A stretch of DNA of 64,000 nt from Isochrysis galbana (Eukaryota > Haptophyta > Isochrysidales > Isochrysidaceae). The number at the start of each line of letters is the position of its first letter. Within the stretch, counting starts at the first letter, position 1. Below, piece after piece: positions 33,658 to 43,473 of this stretch. The notes below the pieces were generated by a model. The model saw only the letters and a list, made by a program, of their open reading frames with translations. It was not told the DNA's origin and ran no database searches. The DNA lies in contig CM030932.1 of the NCBI GenBank assembly GCA_018136815.1, positions 2,688,234-2,752,233 on the forward strand, read 5' to 3'. The position numbers were made by a program, and so were the translations under genes.

Positions 33658-36153
33658 CTACGTAGCAAGCATAGGGAAGGCATTTATGAGCGCGGGCTGA
33701 GGTGCATCCCAGGCTAGGCGAAGAGAAAGCGACGGCAATGACGCCACATTCTTAGCACATTTGTACGCGCGCATCGCCTTGGCCACCTGCTGACCTATCC
33801 AGCAACGGTGAAAGTTGGAGGTGGAATTCAGGATTGCCGCGAGCTGGAGCTTGACTTGGACGCAATTGAACGCGGTGTACGTCTCCTTGAAGATTGGATC
33901 ATTCCGCGCGCGCTGCAACCATTTGTGCTTGACCACTGACTCGCCTTCCACAACATGAAATGAGACCCTCCGCGAGAGCTGAGTGAGGCGACAGCCGGAG
34001 CGCGCGTACAATGCGAGGTTGAGCGCCGTGGCGACAAGCGACACGCCAAGAGCGACATCTCGCAGCTGAAGATCCGCCACCCACTTGCGGGGGAACGCCC
34101 ACAGATCGTGGCCGGGATGCGGTAGCCCGTGACCTCTCAAGCGAGCCGCGTCGGTAAGGTTGAAATTTGAGCTCGCGTGTTCGAACTCTTCACGCACGGC
34201 TGAGATGGGTACCAAAGGCTGACGGATTAACAGGCGTGCCAGTTGCACGTACGCGTCCTCTTGGAGGGCGATGTCAATGTTCGAGTACATGAGGAACTCA
34301 CCAATTCCGTGCTCGTAACCAGCGCGTAAAATGGCGCGCAAGAGCGGTAGCGTGTGCGGATGACGGACAGCGGGGAGGAGCGCCTTCAAGTCACCAACAA
34401 GTGCCACCTCCTGTATCCCCTGCGCATTCGACAAGTTGGCAACGACGCCTCGATCGGCGGGGAAGACAGCAGCCAGCTGCTGTATGCGTAGCCCTGAGGC
34501 CTCCGCGTAAGCTCGAGCCAAGCCAAGTGAGGCCAGAGTCATCCTGACTGCACGCGCATGCTCGTCGCCCGGAGCGAAAAAGGGGTTCACAACGTGTGTG
34601 AGGAGCACCGAGTCTTTCATGGTGGGTGTTAGCACCATACTGCGATCACGAGAATCACTTGCGGCCGGAGCGCCGACTTTCGTAGGCTTACGCTCGCTCA
34701 CGTTCCGCGGCACTTGCGATCCCCAAGGCAGGCACACAAGCCTAGGCATCTCATCGACCCACCAGTGCGCCCTGTCTTCCTCGTCCAGCTGCAAGAGCAC
34801 CTCCTTCTCGGCCTCCACCATGGCACCGCGCATGATTGCAGCGTGACGGGACGTCATCGCCGATGCGGCCACCGCACGCTTGCGCACATGAGCCACGGCG
34901 GGTACGAGAGCCGCTGCCACATGCGCCGTAGGTAAGTCGAGAAAGGCCGCGAGGGGGGGAGCAAAGCGTTCCGGATGTTTCAGCAAGCTCTCTACGTCCA
35001 GGACACGGACAAATTGTGGAGGCACTGTGCGCATCTGAACGTGTGCCTTCTGGCCCCCGAGCAGCAGTCTGTGGGCAAGTGCGCGCAGCCGCTCCTTTAA
35101 CTTGTTGTCGCGGAAGAAGCGCTGCGGCATCTCCCCTACTAATGCTGCAAATGCCAATTCGGGTTTCCGCCACAGCGCAAGGACCCTCGGCTCGACGGCT
35201 CCTTTGGCGTGCTCGGACAGTAGGAGCAAATCAGAGAGCTGTGGGTAATGAGAAAGCTGCCCCTCACCGGGCTCACTAGACTGCATGAAAGGATAGGTAA
35301 AGATTTCCCCGGTGAGTTCAAGCTTGAGCGACACATCAGGATCGAGGCCCCGACCGGCAAACTGTGTCTGGGCGCCACCAACCCATGAGCAATCTGCTGC
35401 CTTGCCCGTCCTCTCACGCAAGCAGCTTCGTGCGCCGAAGGAGGCATGCTGACCGCCCTTTCGCGCCGCCCCCGTCCAATCATCAAAGACCTCCTGTGTT
35501 GAACGGACAACCTCGACATCACGTACGCTTTCATCCCACCATAGATGGACGAAGGACTGCTCCTCGACGAGCGCCATGGGTCGAACACGAGGCTGACGCA
35601 TGAGCGTAAGTCCCAATATTTCGCCTCCTGCACCCTCGGTCGCAGCAACAAAGTAGACGAGCGTTGGAGGCGCAACCACCGCCAATGCATCGAGCGCTTC
35701 CTCGACCGCGGGCATGGGCGTAAAGGATGCCGGCCCACCGGTTGGCTGGGGAGCGCTATCGTCATCATCCAGGACAGAGCCAACGCTCGGACCACCGTCT
35801 GCACCATCTGCATCTGCAACCCCGATGCGACCTAGATCGGTACCATCGTAGGCGTCGTGTGCCAGAGTAATGGCATCTGCGGCTGCTGCCGCCTCCGCAA
35901 AGACGTTCTGCCTGGGGGAAAGCCCTGGGTCGGCCAGCGCCGGCTCGGACCACACGTCGAGAGAGGCCGGTTGTGGTGACTGTGGTGGCTCGAGATGGAG
36001 CTCGCTCACTAGATTGAGTGGGCGGAACGGGCGGCCTCTGGGGCGATCTATAAGAAGCTCGTAGCCCAGGCCAAGCAGCTGCACTCCCACTACAAGGATC
36101 TGGAGCAGCAGGCATGCGTGCGAGCTGAGGCAGGCGCGCAGCTGGCCGCGCAT
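33658..36153 (-). CDS. large membrane-anchored protein, possible glycan-modifying enzyme
   Basis: This is an uninterrupted reading frame of 831 residues with ATG at 36153. Residues about 11-33 form a hydrophobic helix (LLLQILVVGVQLLGLGYELL) suited to a signal anchor, so the bulk probably faces the Golgi lumen or outside. A linker rich in Ala/Asp/Pro follows. A central part contains FVRVLDVESLLKHPERF followed by LAAFLDLP. This resembles the C-terminal segment of sulfotransferases, but no clear PAPS-binding loop is seen. The C-terminal third contains FLMYSNIDIALQEDAYVQLA and HDLWAFPRKWVADLQL. This resembles uncharacterised algal proteins with a glycosyltransferase-like fold, where NIDI would sit at the metal-binding position. 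No enzyme activity can be asserted. Gene reality is well supported by length, codon regularity and the membrane anchor. Confidence 0.7.
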   Translation of the reverse strand: MRGQLRACLSSHACLLLQILVVGVQLLGLGYELLIDRPRGRPFRPLNLVSELHLEPPQSPQPASLDVWSEPALADPGLSPRQNVFAEAAAAADAITLAHDAYDGTDLGRIGVADADGADGGPSVGSVLDDDDSAPQPTGGPASFTPMPAVEEALDALAVVAPPTLVYFVAATEGAGGEILGLTLMRQPRVRPMALVEEQSFVHLWWDESVRDVEVVRSTQEVFDDWTGAARKGGQHASFGARSCLRERTGKAADCSWVGGAQTQFAGRGLDPDVSLKLELTGEIFTYPFMQSSEPGEGQLSHYPQLSDLLLLSEHAKGAVEPRVLALWRKPELAFAALVGEMPQRFFRDNKLKERLRALAHRLLLGGQKAHVQMRTVPPQFVRVLDVESLLKHPERFAPPLAAFLDLPTAHVAAALVPAVAHVRKRAVAASAMTSRHAAIMRGAMVEAEKEVLLQLDEEDRAHWWVDEMPRLVCLPWGSQVPRNVSERKPTKVGAPAASDSRDRSMVLTPTMKDSVLLTHVVNPFFAPGDEHARAVRMTLASLGLARAYAEASGLRIQQLAAVFPADRGVVANLSNAQGIQEVALVGDLKALLPAVRHPHTLPLLRAILRAGYEHGIGEFLMYSNIDIALQEDAYVQLARLLIRQPLVPISAVREEFEHASSNFNLTDAARLRGHGLPHPGHDLWAFPRKWVADLQLRDVALGVSLVATALNLALYARSGCRLTQLSRRVSFHVVEGESVVKHKWLQRARNDPIFKETYTAFNCVQVKLQLAAILNSTSNFHRCWIGQQVAKAMRAYKCAKNVASLPSLSLRLAWDAPQPALINAFPMLAT

Positions 36154-36179
36154 TGGCTAGGTAGACGAAGATATGAGGA

Positions 36180-36375
36180 AGTGAAAGAGGGGGAGGAGCG
36201 GGAACAGGGGAAGCGTGGAGGGGGTGAAAGGGGAGGGGGAGGGGAAAGGGGGAAAGGGGAGGGGGAGGGGGAGGCTAGAGCGGTAGAGTATGCTAGAGGG
36301 GGAGGCTAGAGCGGTAGGCTAGAGGCTAGAGGGGGAGGCTAGAGGGGGAGGGGGAAGGGGAGGGGGAGGCAAAAG
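36180..36375 (+). repeat. purine-rich low-complexity DNA
   Basis: Irregular tandem units of GGGGGAGGCTAGAG and GGGGAGGGGGAGG lie directly upstream of the 33658-36153 gene. They are strongly purine-biased on the + strand. Nothing else is visible here. Confidence 0.8.
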
Positions 36376-36504
36376 GGTTCGGGTGGTGCGGGAGACGAGA
36401 CGGTGTGAATTTCACGGCACTCTTCAGCTGTTGGATTCAGATTCAAAAAAACAAATGTTTCCCCCCACGAGCCAACGCTCCCCGATAACGATAAGTATCA
36501 GGGG

Positions 36505-36602
36505 CCCCCGACAGCTATCGGGAGGAAATTTTCTCCCGATCGCCAACAGCCCCCCCGATAACTATCGGGGGACCGCGAAAGTCCCCCGACAGCTATCGGG
36601 GG
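36505..36602. repeat. three copies of a 20-base palindromic unit
   Basis: CCCCCGACAGCTATCGGG lies at 36505-36522, CCCCCGATAACTATCGGGGG at 36552-36571 and CCCCCGACAGCTATCGGGGG at 36583-36602. Each can form a hairpin with a GC-clamped stem, and neighbouring units can also pair with each other. A related AACGATAAGTATC run precedes them. No coding or known regulatory role is recognised. Confidence 0.8.
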
Positions 36603-37169
36603 ATAGCTCTTGGGGTTGCCGTTGTCGGAGCGCAGCTCGTTTCCTCTTTGGAAACGAGTCGCGAAGGCGCACCGTTGGCTAGCGCGGCGCACGGTTCATC
36701 CGGGGAGCCCGGAACGGGCTCATCGGGAGAACGGGGAGGGCATATGACGGGCATGTGAAATGGACGAGCGAGTGGCACGGAACGCGAACCGGAGGGACGG
36801 AGGACGTAGAAAAGGGTGCGGCGAGCAGATACCGCTAGACTGGGACTCGTAGGGACTCGTAGACTCAAAAGGATGACTCGGAAGACTCGGGGCTAGGGGG
36901 TACTCAGGGGGTGCAGGTCACCAACAGGCGATACAGTGGGTAAAACCACACAAATCAACACTCTGCACTCAAACATTCACGATAACAGGCCGGAAACATA
37001 CGTTAAACGAACCCCCTCTGGTGAGCAGATTCAGGAGTGCCCACCAGAAAAAGAGGAGAGAGAGAGAGAGAGCGAGAGAACGAGGGCTCGGGGGTCAAAA
37101 CACAATTCGGACTCCGGCTCGGACTACAGAGTAAAATCTAGTGCCCTCGCGAGTCCTGCCTCGAGTCTC

Positions 37170-37375
37170 GCGAGGCAGCGCCGAAGGACGCTGAAGGACG
37201 CGCTGCGGGATAGCGCTGAAGGACGCCGAAGGACGCAGAAGGACACTGAAGGACGCTGCAGGACGCGCTGCGGGACACCGCTGACGGACAGGGGGGGGCG
37301 CTGAGAGACGCTGGGAGACGCTGAGGGACGCTGGGGAACGCTGAGGGACGCGCTGGGGGACTTTCGCGCGGGGGG
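37170..37375 (+). repeat. GGACGCTG minisatellite 1
   Basis: Degenerate tandem units based on GAAGGACGCTGAAGGACGC grade into GCTGAGGGACGCTGGGG units. The same core (GGGGGACGCTGGGGGACG) forms the array at 50050-50330. It precedes the GC-rich 32-base repeats and the LTR element. No gene is seen from 36610 to 37170. Confidence 0.85.
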
Positions 37376-37454
37376 TTGAGGGAAGAGAAGACGGCGTCTC
37401 AATTCATAATTTTTATTCGATTGCAGCTATTTCAACGCGCGGACGCGGAAGAGA

Positions 37455-37620
37455 GCCGCCGTCTCGGCGCGCGGAGGGGGGAGGAACGGCGGAGGGGGGA
37501 AAGAAATCTGCGGAGGGGGGGGAGGGCCGCCGTCTCGGCGCGCGGAGGGGGGGGAAGGGCCGCCGTCTCGGCGCGCGGAGGGGGGGAAGGGCCGCCGTCT
37601 CGGCGCGCGGAGGGGGGGGG
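37455..37620 (+). repeat. tandem repeat, four copies of a GC-rich unit
   Basis: Copies of GCCGCCGTCTCGGCGCGCGG followed by a G-run start at 37455, 37526, 37559 and 37591. The last three are spaced 32-33 bases. The LTR element begins directly after the last copy, and its target duplication GGGGA overlaps the final G-run. Confidence 0.85.
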
Positions 37621-37621
37621 A

Positions 37622-39559
37622 TGTCGGATCCAGAGTATTTCCACAATACTCTAGACGGATCCGATGGCTTGTGTGTCTTTTAACTTTAGGATGGGCATTG
37701 TTTCTTGAGGGGTGATCGCCGTTTACTTCGAGACTCTTCGTTGTGGCTTCGTTTCGGTTGGCTGCATTCTTCTCCGGACTCGTTTCTTTGATTGTGGCGA
37801 CTGTTTACGTGAGTTTTCGGAGTGTCCCTTTGTTGACTGGGCGGTTTTTGTGAGTGATGTGTGATCGTGGCTTGTGTCGCCATGTAGCGCGCGCGCTCCC
37901 TCTCTCTTTCTCAAGACTGTGCTCTATGCCCCTCGAGACTTGCCACACGAACAAGCATTCGCTTGTTTCGACAGTTTGAAGACATCCCCCACTCACTTGC
38001 ACGCCCTCGCCGCGCCTCGCCGCCCATTGCGCCGCGCACGAGCCCATTCATGTGCATTGCGCGCATGCCCGGCTGCGCACCACTCGCTGCCCAACACCAC
38101 CGGCCTGATGGGGTGAGCTTGGCTCGTCTCTTTGGCGCCGAGCGCGGTCAACCTGCCTTCCCTCGCCATTCCCCCACCCCTCGCCACGCCTCCGCCTCTC
38201 CAAGCCTCCAAGCCTCCGCTTTCCACCCTACTCACCATTCTTCCCATCTTCATCTTCTCGCCTGCCCGTTGCCTTTCCCACATCTTCCTCCCTTCTTTCT
38301 CGGTGCTTGTTGGCTGAGCTCTTGCGAGCCTCAAGTTTTTAGGCTTTCTTTCTCTTGACTTCTTCCTTCTTGTCGTCCTCATTCTCATCAATCGGTTCGA
38401 CGAAGATGGCTTGGTGTGTTGTTTGGTTCTGTGTTCCCGATCCCGACGTGCAGCCGCTTGCATGTCCGTTCGTTCGCGTTGAGTGGGCCGTTGGGTCTCT
38501 CTCGCTTTCTGCCTTGTCCTTGAGCTTTCTCTCGAGCTTTCTCTCGATCTTGCTCTCGATCGCGCGTTCATTTTCAGCGGCCTTCATTCAGCCTCGGTCC
38601 TTGGTCAATCCTCCTCCCTCGATTGCGTCATGTTTTGAGCCGTGTTTCTGTTCTTGTTCGTTCTCGATTTGGCTACGGCCACCCTTCATTCTCAGTCCGG
38701 CTATGCGCCACCCAGTTCGGCTATTTGCCTCCAGGTTCCAGGTTCTCGATTCTCGATGATTCTTGTTTCATTCGGCTCTAAATATGATGTATTCAAGGTA
38801 CTAGGTTGATCGGGGTCGACGTTTGTTGGTTTCTGTCGATGTTCTCGAGTTCCGTTTCAAGTTCAAGTTCAAAGATTTGAGAGAAGACTCGGTTCTTGGT
38901 TGATTCTTGGGATTCCTTGACTCCCTTGTCACGTTGTTTGTTCGGATTGTGAGCTACCGTGCGTTCGGAGTGTGTTCGTGTGCCCGTAACGTTCTCATTA
39001 GGGATGTGCGCCCCGAGTGAGACTTGTCTTCAAACCAACAATGTGTTCTTCGTGTTGGTTTAACCCACTGAGTGCGCACACTCTTTGGGGTGAAAGGCAA
39101 GAGGGCCTCGTTCACTTGTGTTTGTTTGTGCATGTCAGACTTGCGTGTGCCTCATGGGGACGCCTGTGAGTGTGCTGTACAAGTTTGACTCGCGCGGACG
39201 CTCGACATTTAGTCGGGGGGTGTCGGATCCAGAGTATTTCCACAATACTCTAGACGGATCCGATGGCTTGTGTAGGATGGGCATTGTTTCTTGAGGGGTG
39301 ATCGCCGTTTACTTCGAGACTCTTCGTTGTGGCTTCGTTTCGGTTGGCTGCATTCTTCTCCGGACTCGTTTCTTTGATTGTGGCGACTGTTTACGTGAGT
39401 TTTCGGAGTGTCCCTTTGTTGACTGGGCGGTTTTTGTGAGTGATGTGTGATCGTGGCTTGTGTCGCCATGTAGCGCGCGCGCTCCCTCTCTCTTTCTCAA
39501 GACTGTGCTCTATGCCCCTCGAGACTTGCCACACGAACAAGCATTCGCTTATTTCGACA
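37622..39559. mobile_element. non-autonomous LTR retrotransposon (TRIM/LARD-like)
   Basis: Two direct repeats bound the element, a left LTR at 37622-37973 (352 bases) and a right LTR at 39221-39559 (339 bases). They are nearly identical apart from a 13-base indel. Both begin TGTCGGATCC and end TTTCGACA, giving the expected TG...CA ends within a TGTCG/CGACA inverted repeat. The element is flanked by a 5-base duplication GGGGA (37617-37621 and 39560-39564). A purine-rich AGTCGGGGGG precedes the right LTR, a possible polypurine tract for + orientation. The 1247-base interior has no protease, integrase or reverse transcriptase. It contains only a short Lys/Glu-rich frame on the reverse strand (38339-38587). 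No primer-binding site was identified. Confidence 0.9.
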
Positions 39560-40764
39560 GGGGACAGCGGAGGGGAAGGAGAGTAGACCTTCAGTGGAGA
39601 CCAAGCTTGGTTTTGAAGCCCAATGAGAGTTTTGGCTCCTTTTGCCTCTTGCGGGGCAAAAACAAAACTCTCGACGCACCCGGTGGCCTCCGATAGCCGA
39701 AGTACTCAGTTGACGCTGGAGCCGAAAGCTCGGTCAAGACGAAGTCTACAGCCTTGGCCATAGTGGGAGCTAAGGATCTCAAGACTGAGTTGGGACTATC
39801 CTTCAGTTGGTGGGAAGTCCCAATCCTTCACTCTCGAAAGTTGTGTGGCTTTCAAGCTCAGGGTCCTACAAATACACCCAAATCGTAGGACGCGGTCCTA
39901 TAATGTAGGACGGAACTTTTTGGCCGTGGTAGTAGCCCTTGGTTAGGTAGAGGAACCATACATAAGAACATAAGAACCACGCATAAGATTCATCGTAACC
40001 GCATCGTAAGTAAGATTAAGGATTAAGGTGTGAATGAGCACGGTACGAGTTCAGTGCTCGCAAATTGGGACGGTCATCCCCCTGCCTGCCAAGTGGCGTG
40101 GCATCGCAGGGGGGTGAGCGGCGAGCGGTTCCCTTCCTCTTCCCCCAGCTCCGTGGGGGGTGGGGGGACGGGGGACGGGAGAGCGGGAGAGGGAGAGAGG
40201 GAGAGGGGGGAGAGAGCGTGCCCTCCCCCATGCCAAGTATAGACTTAGTTTTGACGACGTTGAGAATAAATATATACATAAATTTGTAGGGCGTAGGGCG
40301 GGCGTAGAGGTAGAGGTAGAGCATCTTGTTGGCTAGCATCTGCATCTGCATCTAGCATGCCTAATACATCATACATCATGCATGCTGCATGCTGCATGCC
40401 TAGCCACAAACGACACATACATACACTGGACGAGTCATGCGCCAACCACGCACACCCCCTACACACCCCCATCGCGGGGTAGGGGCTCCCTTTGCCCATG
40501 AAGGCTACGAGGCTACGGTTCCACAGGACTTTGGTCAAACCAAGACAACAAAATAACAAGAGAGCTCTAGAGCTAACACTCTAAAGATCTAGAGTAAAGA
40601 TACGAGTCTCAACGTCTTTCCTCTCCCGCTCTCTTTAGGCGGGAAGCCAGCGTCAGTCAACCGTCTCAGAGAAAGAGAGTACTACTACAGTACGAGTCCT
40701 CCTCTCTAACGACAACATCTTAGGGAAGTAGGGGAGAGAGCGAGTGCGCCACGGGCGGAACTTG
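39560..40764. other. intergenic upstream of MsrA
   Basis: From 39560 to 40010 there is no recognisable gene. A block at 40130-40250 resembles part of repeat family A, ending in a degenerate CTAAGT-type palindrome. 40318-40495 is the reverse family G copy. The 200 bases before MsrA (40560-40764) contain ACACTCTAAAGATCTAGAG and further AGAGTA/ACTCTA words, which are compared with other promoters in the findings. Confidence 0.5.
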
Positions 40765-41723
40765 ATGAGCGTCCGGCGGCTCCGAGGGGTTGGAGCGGCG
40801 GCGGTGGGGCTGATTCTGCCTGCGTGCGCGTACGCCAGCACGCGCGGACCCGCGAGCATGATGAGCAACGGTGGCACCCCACCTATCGCGCTGCCTGTCG
40901 GGGGCAGATCGAGGCGAGGAGCATTCTCTGACTACTCTCTGCTTGCTGGCCGTGGCTTCGGCTGCATCAAAAGTTTTGGGCGCGAGGCGGGCGAGTTCGC
41001 CCTGCAAGGAATTATTCCTCGCATCTCGCGCGACGGCTACGAGGTGGCCACGTTCGCAGGTGAGGCGAGAATGGCCTCGCTGCTGCACACTCCCAAGAGC
41101 TCACCTCATGTCTGCCCTGATACTGATGCAGGTGGATGCTTCTGGGGGACCGAGCTCCACTTCCAGCGAATGGAAGGTGTGGTTGCCACGTGCGTCGGCT
41201 ACACTCAGGGTCGGCTCGAAGTTCCCTCGTACGACGAGGTCTGCAGCGGTCGGACCGGCCACACAGAGGCTGTGCAGCTGATCTTTGATCCCAAGGAGAC
41301 GTCATACCGTAAACTGTGTGAGAAGCTTCTGTCGATCATCGACCCGACGGCCCTCAATCGCGTCGGAAATGATGTGGGCACGCAATATCGCCATGGCATC
41401 TACTTCCACTCGGAAGAGCAGAGACAGGCGAGTCGCACTGCTCGAAATCATGCCCATCCCTTCCGTTGTGGCACGTTGCTATGAAGCGAGACAAGCTTGG
41501 TCGCTCTCATTGTTGTTGTATGGACTCGCAGGTGGCGGAGTCGGTGCTCGCCGAAGCGCAGGAACGCGCTGGCAAGCGCACGGTTGTTACCGAGTTGGGG
41601 CCCGCTGCCCTCTTTTGGCCAGCGGAGGAAGTCCACCAGCAGTACTTGCAGAAAGGCGGCCGCTTTGGCAATCCACAAAAGGTCGATAAGGGTTGTCGTG
41701 ATTCAGTCAGATGCTATGGCTAG
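40765..41723 (+). CDS. msrA: peptide methionine sulfoxide reductase MsrA
   Basis: MsrA reduces methionine-S-sulfoxide in proteins, using a catalytic cysteine and thiol reductants. Three exons were inferred: 40765-41059, 41132-41427 and 41532-41723, giving 260 residues. The first splice restores the family motif ATFAGGCFWGTE, whose Cys is the nucleophile. Intron 1 (72 bases) is in frame, so retention would insert 24 residues inside the active-site motif. Other blocks are VGYTQG, SGRTGHTEAVQLIFDP, GTQYRHGIYFHSEEQ and FWPAEEVHQQYL. Intron 2 (41428-41531) is predicted to be a GC-AG intron, because GCGAGT follows the exon end CAG. The N-terminus has a hydrophobic segment (GVGAAAVGLILPACAYA) resembling an ER signal peptide. 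That could serve plastid targeting through a bipartite leader, or secretion. Confidence 0.93.
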
Positions 41724-43473
41724 AGCCTCCCAGGAAGGCATGAATATGTCAGGTTCTCGGAGGCAGGAAATGAACAATCGAATACCGCATATTGGTCGCT
41801 GAGAGAGAGTGTTCTACGCCATCCATGATCATTTACGGTCCTTGTCGCGGGTGGTTTTTCGTGATGGGTGCACTGTAGAACTTATAGTGGGGTGAATGGA
41901 GGGAGAGGACCGCATGAGACGAGCCGTGATCTCCCCTTCTCCTCTTGTTTGTTTGTGTAAGTCCACGCAACCCCCCCATGTTTTGTGTTTGTTTTGTCTT
42001 ATCGATGCATTACGCCATCCGGTTCGACCCCAGCGCCATGTGCCCGAGGATGTCCCCCCCCGCGCTGGATGGTTCGCCCCCACCGTGCGGGAGGGTTCCC
42101 CCTTTCTCTCCGATCGTTGCTCCATTCCCTCGCGTCTTCCTCGTTATCGCAGCGCGGGCCAGACCGGCATTTGCCAGCAATAGTCAACAGTGCAAGCAGC
42201 ACTCGCATGTCGACTTGTAAATTGCAAGAAAAAGACCCCCGCTACATTCACATAAAAAAAAACCTTTTAATATTCTCGCCTCGCACGTGGCACTGGTCGC
42301 ATATCCGTAGCCACGCCCATACCCCTTCCTCTCCCTCACTTCCCGCCTTGCGGCAACTCCCCTCGTGCTCTACTTAGGGGCCCGGGACCTGCGGGGTTCA
42401 CGGGTTGGGCGGAGTGCGCCTGCCCCCAGCGGGAGAGACGCCCGACGTGAAAAAAAAACAGCACTAAGGCCACTAACGCACAGATACGCTCGAGCCCCCG
42501 AGCACTAGTGACACAAGACACGCACACACTATCAAAGGACTTAAAACGTCTCATCAACAGGCCTGTCCAAAAACCCCGCACTCTGAATCGGGCCCGACGT
42601 AGTGCACCTGGGCTGGACCCTGGAATACGAAGATAAAGTAGGACTGAGGGGGGGGAGGGGAAGGGGAAGAGGCGGAGGGGAAGGAGATAAGGGCGATGTC
42701 GGTAGTAAGGTTAAGGTAGAGAAACCTAGACCGTAGTCTACTACGCCGCAGTAGGTGTGTTCGCCCAAAATCTTCAGATTTTTTTTTGAGTCAGGGTGGT
42801 GAATACTCAGCTCATGCCAGATGGCAGAATCTGAGGGTGACCGGCGGGCCCCCCGGAGGGGAGTTGGAGCCCTGGGGGGGAGGCACGAGGCGCCTGCCCC
42901 ATGTGTACTAAGTATAAAATTACTACTAGTTTGTAGCAATATCGACGAAGAAGAGAGCCCGCCTTGCCGTGGCGCTAGTTGGTCGGCCTTTGTTTGCGCG
43001 ATATGTCCTCTACGCTACCACTTGCTACCTCGTAATCGCAATGTGCACGGTCTACCTGTACTTTTTGTCCTCTTGTTTTTGCTGATTCTAGTGGTATCGC
43101 GATGCAGGTCGCACGTGTTGCTGCCGTTACACCCTGCCAATTTGTGTTGCCCTACGCTGCACTCTAATACAACACTCCTGTATCATATCACAGCCAATAC
43201 TGATACAAACAGCGGCACTCCGGCGCCAACCCTCGCGGCTCGGCTCGTCGCTGCTCCAGCGTCAGCCTAACTGGTAGTCGCTTGCCATCTTTGGGAAGAA
43301 ATACAACGGAAGCGCTTGTGCTCGGCAACGCACACAAGACTCACACATTGGTACGCGCGTTTCGGTGCAGCTGTGTGGGTGTGTGGGCATGAGGATTGGC
43401 GTCTGATTGTTCATGGCGACGGCAGCATGCGGACCCCCAAGCGAAGAATGCGAACGGCGATTTGCGGTGGCAT
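41724..43473. other. intergenic, repeat copies
   Basis: It contains a reverse family E copy (41830-41990), a reverse family C copy (42245-42385), a forward family B copy (42558-42782) and a block near 42840-42925 related to 30500-30610. From 42930 to 43473 no gene is recognisable. An open frame at 42821-43270 spans repeat and unique DNA without domain support. Confidence 0.5.

Noticed and set aside
37993..38571. Arg-rich reverse open frame inside the LTR element as a gag gene
   Set aside because: Composition is explained by repeated simple motifs; no capsid or zinc-knuckle motif is visible, and the frame overlaps another Lys/Glu-rich frame.
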